DNA of 64,000 nucleotides, from NCBI GenBank assembly GCA_938005475.1, contig CALLNY010000064.1, positions 1 to 64,000 of the forward strand, written 5' to 3'. Shown here in pieces: positions 59,774-64,000 of this stretch. The notes beneath the pieces are model-generated. The model did no database searches. It worked only from the letters and a program-made list of their open reading frames with translations, and was not told where the DNA came from. A program made the translations under genes and the position numbers. Source of the stretch: an uncultured Bacteroidia bacterium. Lineage in GTDB: Bacteria > Bacteroidota > Bacteroidia > J057 > CALLMJ01. How positions within the stretch are numbered: position 1 is the first letter of the stretch; each line of letters starts with the position of its first letter.

Positions 59774-60318
59774 ATTTTGAATAAACTTTTAATATCGCTC
59801 AATTTTTTTAACTGTAAATCTTTTTGGGAAACGATAGGACTTTCTACTTTCCAATCAATATCTAAATCAGGGTCATTATAAACAATACCATCTTCTGAGA
59901 GTTGGTGATAGAAGTTAGTACACTTGTAGGAAAAATATGCGTAATCACTTAAAACCGAAAAACCATGAGCAAAACCCGGCGGTATCCATAATTGAGTATG
60001 ATTTTCATCACTTAATTCAATAGAAAAATATTGCCCATAAGTAGAAGACCCTACTCGTATGTCTACAACAACATCTAAAACTTTACCTTTCACAACCGAA
60101 ACTAATTTACCTTGCTCATAAGGAGGATTTTGAAAATGCAATCCCCTAATCACGTCTTTGATTGAATAAGATAAATTATCTTGAACGAAATCAGCTTGAA
60201 TTCCTAACTGTTTATATCTATCATCATGAAAAGTTTCAAGAAAGTAGCCTCTTGTATCCTTAAAAATTTGGGGTTGGATAACTAGTATTCCCTCAATAGG
60301 CGTAGTTTTTATTTCCAT
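59770..60318 (-). CDS. rfbC: dTDP-4-dehydrorhamnose 3,5-epimerase
   Basis: [31 protein letters not shown]...[45 protein letters not shown]. Confidence 0.93.
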   Translation of the reverse strand: MEIKTTPIEGILVIQPQIFKDTRGYFLETFHDDRYKQLGIQADFVQDNLSYSIKDVIRGLHFQNPPYEQGKLVSVVKGKVLDVVVDIRVGSSTYGQYFSIELSDENHTQLWIPPGFAHGFSVLSDYAYFSYKCTNFYHQLSEDGIVYNDPDLDIDWKVESPIVSQKDLQLKKLSDIKSLFKI

Positions 60319-61252
60319 GTATCTGTGATTTAAAATACTCAATGGTAAGTCTAAGACCTTCTGAACGAGAAACTTTTGGCTCCCAATTTAAGATTTGTTT
60401 TGCTTTTGTAATATCAGGCTGGCGAATTTTGGGGTCATCGGCGGGTAATTCTTTGAAAACAATTTTTGAGGGAGTATCAATATTTTTGAGTACTTCTTTA
60501 GCGAAGTCTAGAATAGTAATTTCTTCTGGATTACCAATGTTCACGGGAAGCACTTCGTTAGAAAATAATAAACGATAAATACCTTCAATCAAATCTGATA
60601 CATAACAAAAACTACGGGTTTGTGAACCATCACCATAAACTGTTAAATCTTCACCACGCAACGCTTGCCCTACAAATTGAGGCAAAGCTCTTCCATCATC
60701 CAAACGCATTCTGGGTCCATAAGTATTAAAAATTCTTACAATTCGGGTCTCAACTCCATGGTAGCGATGATATGCCATCGTCATAGCTTCTTGAAAACGT
60801 TTCGCTTCGTCATAAACACCTCTTATACCAATTGGATTTACGTTCCCCCAGTAATCTTCATTTTGAGGGTGAACCAATGGATCACCATAAATCTCAGAAG
60901 TGGAAGCCACTAAAACTCTTGCTTTTTTAGCTTTGGCTAAACCTAATACTTTATGAGTTCCTAATGAGCCTACTTTTAAGGTTTGAATTGGTAATTTTAA
61001 ATAATCAGCAGGACTGGCAGGAGAAGCAAAATGAAGTATGTAATCTAAATTTCCAGGTACATGGATATAGTTAGTTACATCGTAATAAATGAATTGAAAA
61101 TCAGGATTCCCGATATGATGCTCGATATTTTCCATTTTACCTGTAATGAGGTTATCCATACATATAACTCTGAAGCCTTCTTGGATAAACTTATCGCATA
61201 AATGAGAACCTAAAAAACCTGCTCCTCCGGTAATAAGTACTGTTTTCTTCAT
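60293..61252 (-). CDS. UDP-glucuronate decarboxylase-type SDR (UXS)
   Basis: [19 protein letters not shown]...[37 protein letters not shown]...[26 protein letters not shown]. Confidence 0.9.
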   Translation of the reverse strand: MKKTVLITGGAGFLGSHLCDKFIQEGFRVICMDNLITGKMENIEHHIGNPDFQFIYYDVTNYIHVPGNLDYILHFASPASPADYLKLPIQTLKVGSLGTHKVLGLAKAKKARVLVASTSEIYGDPLVHPQNEDYWGNVNPIGIRGVYDEAKRFQEAMTMAYHRYHGVETRIVRIFNTYGPRMRLDDGRALPQFVGQALRGEDLTVYGDGSQTRSFCYVSDLIEGIYRLLFSNEVLPVNIGNPEEITILDFAKEVLKNIDTPSKIVFKELPADDPKIRQPDITKAKQILNWEPKVSRSEGLRLTIEYFKSQIHGNKNYAY

Positions 61253-61256
61253 AGTA

Positions 61257-61264
61257 CAAAAGTA
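61257..61264 (-). promoter_or_regulatory. -7 box TACTTTTG, exactly 4 nt before ATG of the UXS-like gene
   Basis: Minus strand TACTTTTG-TACT-ATG. Confidence 0.6.
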
Positions 61265-61279
61265 TAAAAAATTAAATTA

Positions 61280-62380
61280 TTAAAGCATTCTCACAAAAAT
61301 ATCTTTTATTCTTTCCGCTGTTTTACCATCCCACAAGTCTGGAATGAAACCTTTTTTACCTCGTCCCTGAATAATTTCATTCAGTTCGTAACGTAGTTTA
61401 TCAAAATCATTTCCAATCAATTGATTAGTTCCTTGGGTTATGGTGATAGGTCGCTCAGTATTTTCTCTTAGTGTTAAGCAAGGAATTCCTAATGCGGTAG
61501 TCTCCTCTTGGATACCACCAGAATCCGTTACTAATGCTAAAGCATTTTTTTGTAGGTATAAAAACTCCATATAGCCTAATGGGGTTTCAAAATATAATTG
61601 TGGAAATTGAAAATCTGATAATTGTTCTAACATTTTACGTGTACGCGGATGAACAGGAAATAAAACAGGAGTTTTCTCAGAAATTTCACCAAGTACTTCA
61701 ATAATTTTTTGTAATTTATTAAGGTCATCAACGTTAGAGGGTCTATGAAGGGTTACAAGAATGTATTTATGCGATTTTAAATGGTATCGATTACAAAGTT
61801 GAATAGCATTTTGAATGGATTCAGGATTTTGTTCTATCCACTTTAAAGACCAAAGAAGGGAATCTATCATGATATTTCCGACAAAAATAATTTTTTTAGA
61901 AGGAATACCTTCTTTTTTTAAATTTTCATTTCCATCTATTGAAGGGGTTAGTAATAAATCGGCGACTTGGTCTGTGAGTACACGATTGATTTCTTCGGGC
62001 ATAGAACGGTCATAGGAACGTAAACCAGCTTCTACATGACAAATGGGAATGTAATTTTTAGCACAAACCAAAGCGGCGGCTAATGTTGAATTAACATCAC
62101 CATACACGATGACCCAATCAGGTTTTTCTTGTATAAAAATTTCTTCCAAACCTATCATCATTTTAGCAGTTTGGATACTATGGCTACCTGAACCTATGCC
62201 CATATGGAAATCAGGTCTTGGGATTTGCAGTTGTTCAAAAAAAATATCAGACATAAAAGCATCATAGTGTTGCCCCGTATGAATAACCTTTTGTTGGATA
62301 GGAGAATCATGCAGTGCCCTATGCAAAGGTGCTAATTTCATAAAGTTAGGTCTTGCACCTACTACGTGTATAAGTTTCAT
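61280..62380 (-). CDS. wecB: UDP-N-acetylglucosamine 2-epimerase (non-hydrolysing)
   Basis: VVGARPNFMKLAPLHRAL...VIHTGQHYDAFMSDIFFEQL...VYGDVNSTLAAALVCAK...HVEAGLRSYDRSMPEEINRVLTD...DSGGIQEE. Confidence 0.95.
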   Translation of the reverse strand: MKLIHVVGARPNFMKLAPLHRALHDSPIQQKVIHTGQHYDAFMSDIFFEQLQIPRPDFHMGIGSGSHSIQTAKMMIGLEEIFIQEKPDWVIVYGDVNSTLAAALVCAKNYIPICHVEAGLRSYDRSMPEEINRVLTDQVADLLLTPSIDGNENLKKEGIPSKKIIFVGNIMIDSLLWSLKWIEQNPESIQNAIQLCNRYHLKSHKYILVTLHRPSNVDDLNKLQKIIEVLGEISEKTPVLFPVHPRTRKMLEQLSDFQFPQLYFETPLGYMEFLYLQKNALALVTDSGGIQEETTALGIPCLTLRENTERPITITQGTNQLIGNDFDKLRYELNEIIQGRGKKGFIPDLWDGKTAERIKDIFVRML

Positions 62381-62384
62381 TAGG

Positions 62385-62392
62385 CAAATTTA
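62385..62392 (-). promoter_or_regulatory. -7 box TAAATTTG, exactly 4 nt before ATG of wecB
   Basis: Minus strand TAAATTTG-CCTA-ATG. Confidence 0.6.
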
Positions 62393-62434
62393 AACGTTTT
62401 TGCTTTGCAAATACTGAAATAAAACGGTATAATG

Positions 62435-64000
62435 TTATATCATTTTAGCAGCCATTTTTTTTCTTTCGCTTTCATCTAAATAAATTTTACGAATACGTAT
62501 AGATTGGGGAGTTACTTCTACATATTCGTCTTTATCAATGTATTCTAAACATTCTTCTAAAGACATTTTTTTGGGGGGCGTTAGCACCACTGCATCATCA
62601 CTTCCTGCGGCTCTAAAATTGGTTAACTGCTTTGCTTTTTGTACATTCACCACTAAATCGCCCTGTTTATTGTTTTCACCAATTACTTGTCCTCCATAAA
62701 CTTCTACATTAGGCTCAATAAAAAATATACCTCTATCCTGCAATTTGAACAAAGCATAAGGCACAACTGTTCCTGTTCCCATAGAAATAAGCACGCCGTT
62801 TGTCCTACCTGCAATTTCTCCTTTCAAAGGTTGATATTCTAAAAAACGATGCGAAATGACCGCCTCACCTTGTGAAGCCGTTAACATTTGAGTCCTTAAC
62901 CCAATTAAACCCCGCGAGGGAATAATAAATTCTAAATGTTGAACATCTCCTTTTGGCTCCATTACTCTTAATTCGCCTTTTCTTAATGCAGCTAGTTCTA
63001 TCATCTTACCTGCAAACTCCTCTGGAACATCCACAACTAAAATTTCAACTGGTTCACAAGTTACACCGTTAATTTCTTTTAAGATGACACGAGGTTGACC
63101 CACTTGTAACTCATAACCTTCTCTTCGCATCGTTTCAATTAGTACTGACAAATGTAAAACTCCCCTTCCATAAACTAAAAAACTATCAGGAGAATCCGTT
63201 TCCATAACTTTTAGGGCGAGATTTTTTTCTGTTTCTTTAAACAGTCGTTCGCGTAGATGTCTTGAAGTTACAAATTTACCTTCCTTACCAAAGAAAGGGG
63301 AATTGTTTATAGTAAAAAGCATAGAAATGGTTGGCTCATCGATAGCAATAGGAGGCAAAGCTTCCTGAACTTCAAAATCAGAAATTGTATCCCCAATTTC
63401 AAAGGAGTCTAATCCAATAATTCCACAAATTTCACCATTTTCTACGGTATCCACTGCTTTTTTATTAAAGCCCTCAAAAACAAAAAGTTCTTTGATTTTT
63501 TGTTTTGTAGTAGAGCCATCTCTTTTAATTACAGCGACTGTTTGCCCAGCTTCCAATTTTCCTCTGAATACTCTACCAATTGCAATACGCCCCACATAGT
63601 TTGAGTAATCTAAAGAAGTAATTTGTAATTGAGCAGGACCAGGATTTTCAGCGGGAGGTTGAAAAGAATTTATTATAGCATCTAATAAGAAATCAATATT
63701 ATCCGTTTTATGATTAGGAGAATCGGAGAACCAACCTTCTCTACCAGAACCAAAGACAGTAATGAACTCAAGTTGGTCTTCATTAGCATCCAATGCAAAA
63801 AGCAAGTCAATGACCTGGTCTTGAACTTCTAACGGTCTACAATTAGGTTTATCTACTTTATTGATAACGAGAATGAGTTTTAAGTTAAGTTGTAGAGCTT
63901 TCTGAAGAACGAATCGTGTTTGGGGCATAGGACCTTCAAAAGCATCTACCAATAATAATACACCATCAGCCATTCTTAAAACTCGTTCTACTTCTCCTCC
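62435..64000 (-). CDS. typA: GTP-binding translational GTPase TypA/BipA; 5' end beyond window
   Basis: Frame open to nt 64000 (GGEVERVLRMADGVLLLVDAFEGPMPQTRFVLQKAL...INKVDKP); GEIAGRTNGVLISMGTGTVVPYALFKLQDRG. Confidence 0.95.
   Translation of the reverse strand, partial: GGEVERVLRMADGVLLLVDAFEGPMPQTRFVLQKALQLNLKLILVINKVDKPNCRPLEVQDQVIDLLFALDANEDQLEFITVFGSGREGWFSDSPNHKTDNIDFLLDAIINSFQPPAENPGPAQLQITSLDYSNYVGRIAIGRVFRGKLEAGQTVAVIKRDGSTTKQKIKELFVFEGFNKKAVDTVENGEICGIIGLDSFEIGDTISDFEVQEALPPIAIDEPTISMLFTINNSPFFGKEGKFVTSRHLRERLFKETEKNLALKVMETDSPDSFLVYGRGVLHLSVLIETMRREGYELQVGQPRVILKEINGVTCEPVEILVVDVPEEFAGKMIELAALRKGELRVMEPKGDVQHLEFIIPSRGLIGLRTQMLTASQGEAVISHRFLEYQPLKGEIAGRTNGVLISMGTGTVVPYALFKLQDRGIFFIEPNVEVYGGQVIGENNKQGDLVVNVQKAKQLTNFRAAGSDDAVVLTPPKKMSLEECLEYIDKDEYVEVTPQSIRIRKIYLDESERKKMAAKMI

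Noticed and set aside
1-64000. Defence islands, prophage, integrases, transposases, tRNA or rRNA genes
   Set aside because: Scanned ORFs and intergenic gaps; none recognised. Gaps are mostly too short for tRNA operons.

Overview
A 64 kb, AT-rich, gene-dense chromosomal window from a Bacteroidota-type bacterium. The evidence is: T9SS type A and type B (CHU_C) sorting domains, TAnnTTTG promoter boxes, BshC, Gln at the +1 position of predicted signal peptidase I sites, and eukaryote-type GlyS. About 50 CDS were read. Most are housekeeping genes (tadA, gcvT, folD, pdhC, murQ, aroB, glyS, trmB, rplS, typA), secreted or outer-membrane proteins, or polysaccharide and nucleotide-sugar genes. The first CDS (Ig-like/CHU_C adhesin) and the last (typA) run off the window edges. 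I saw no CRISPR array, tRNA, rRNA, transposase, prophage or recognisable defence island. The best leads are: (1) a membrane-peroxiredoxin-PAS-SpoIIE phosphatase fusion; (2) an unannotated, highly divergent kinase-fold protein; (3) a TPR protein with a C-terminal cold-shock/OB-like domain; (4) five genes with TAnnTTTG exactly 4 nt before the start codon, consistent with leaderless mRNAs; (5) terminator hairpins whose U-tract abuts the next start codon; (6) a decayed CHU_C domain remnant; (7) a lipoprotein gene that lacks a proper start unless a 1-nt shift occurs in a T5 run; (8) Gln at +1 in all nine predicted SPI substrates alongside a glutaminyl-cyclase-like M28 gene. All calls were made by eye, without database searches.
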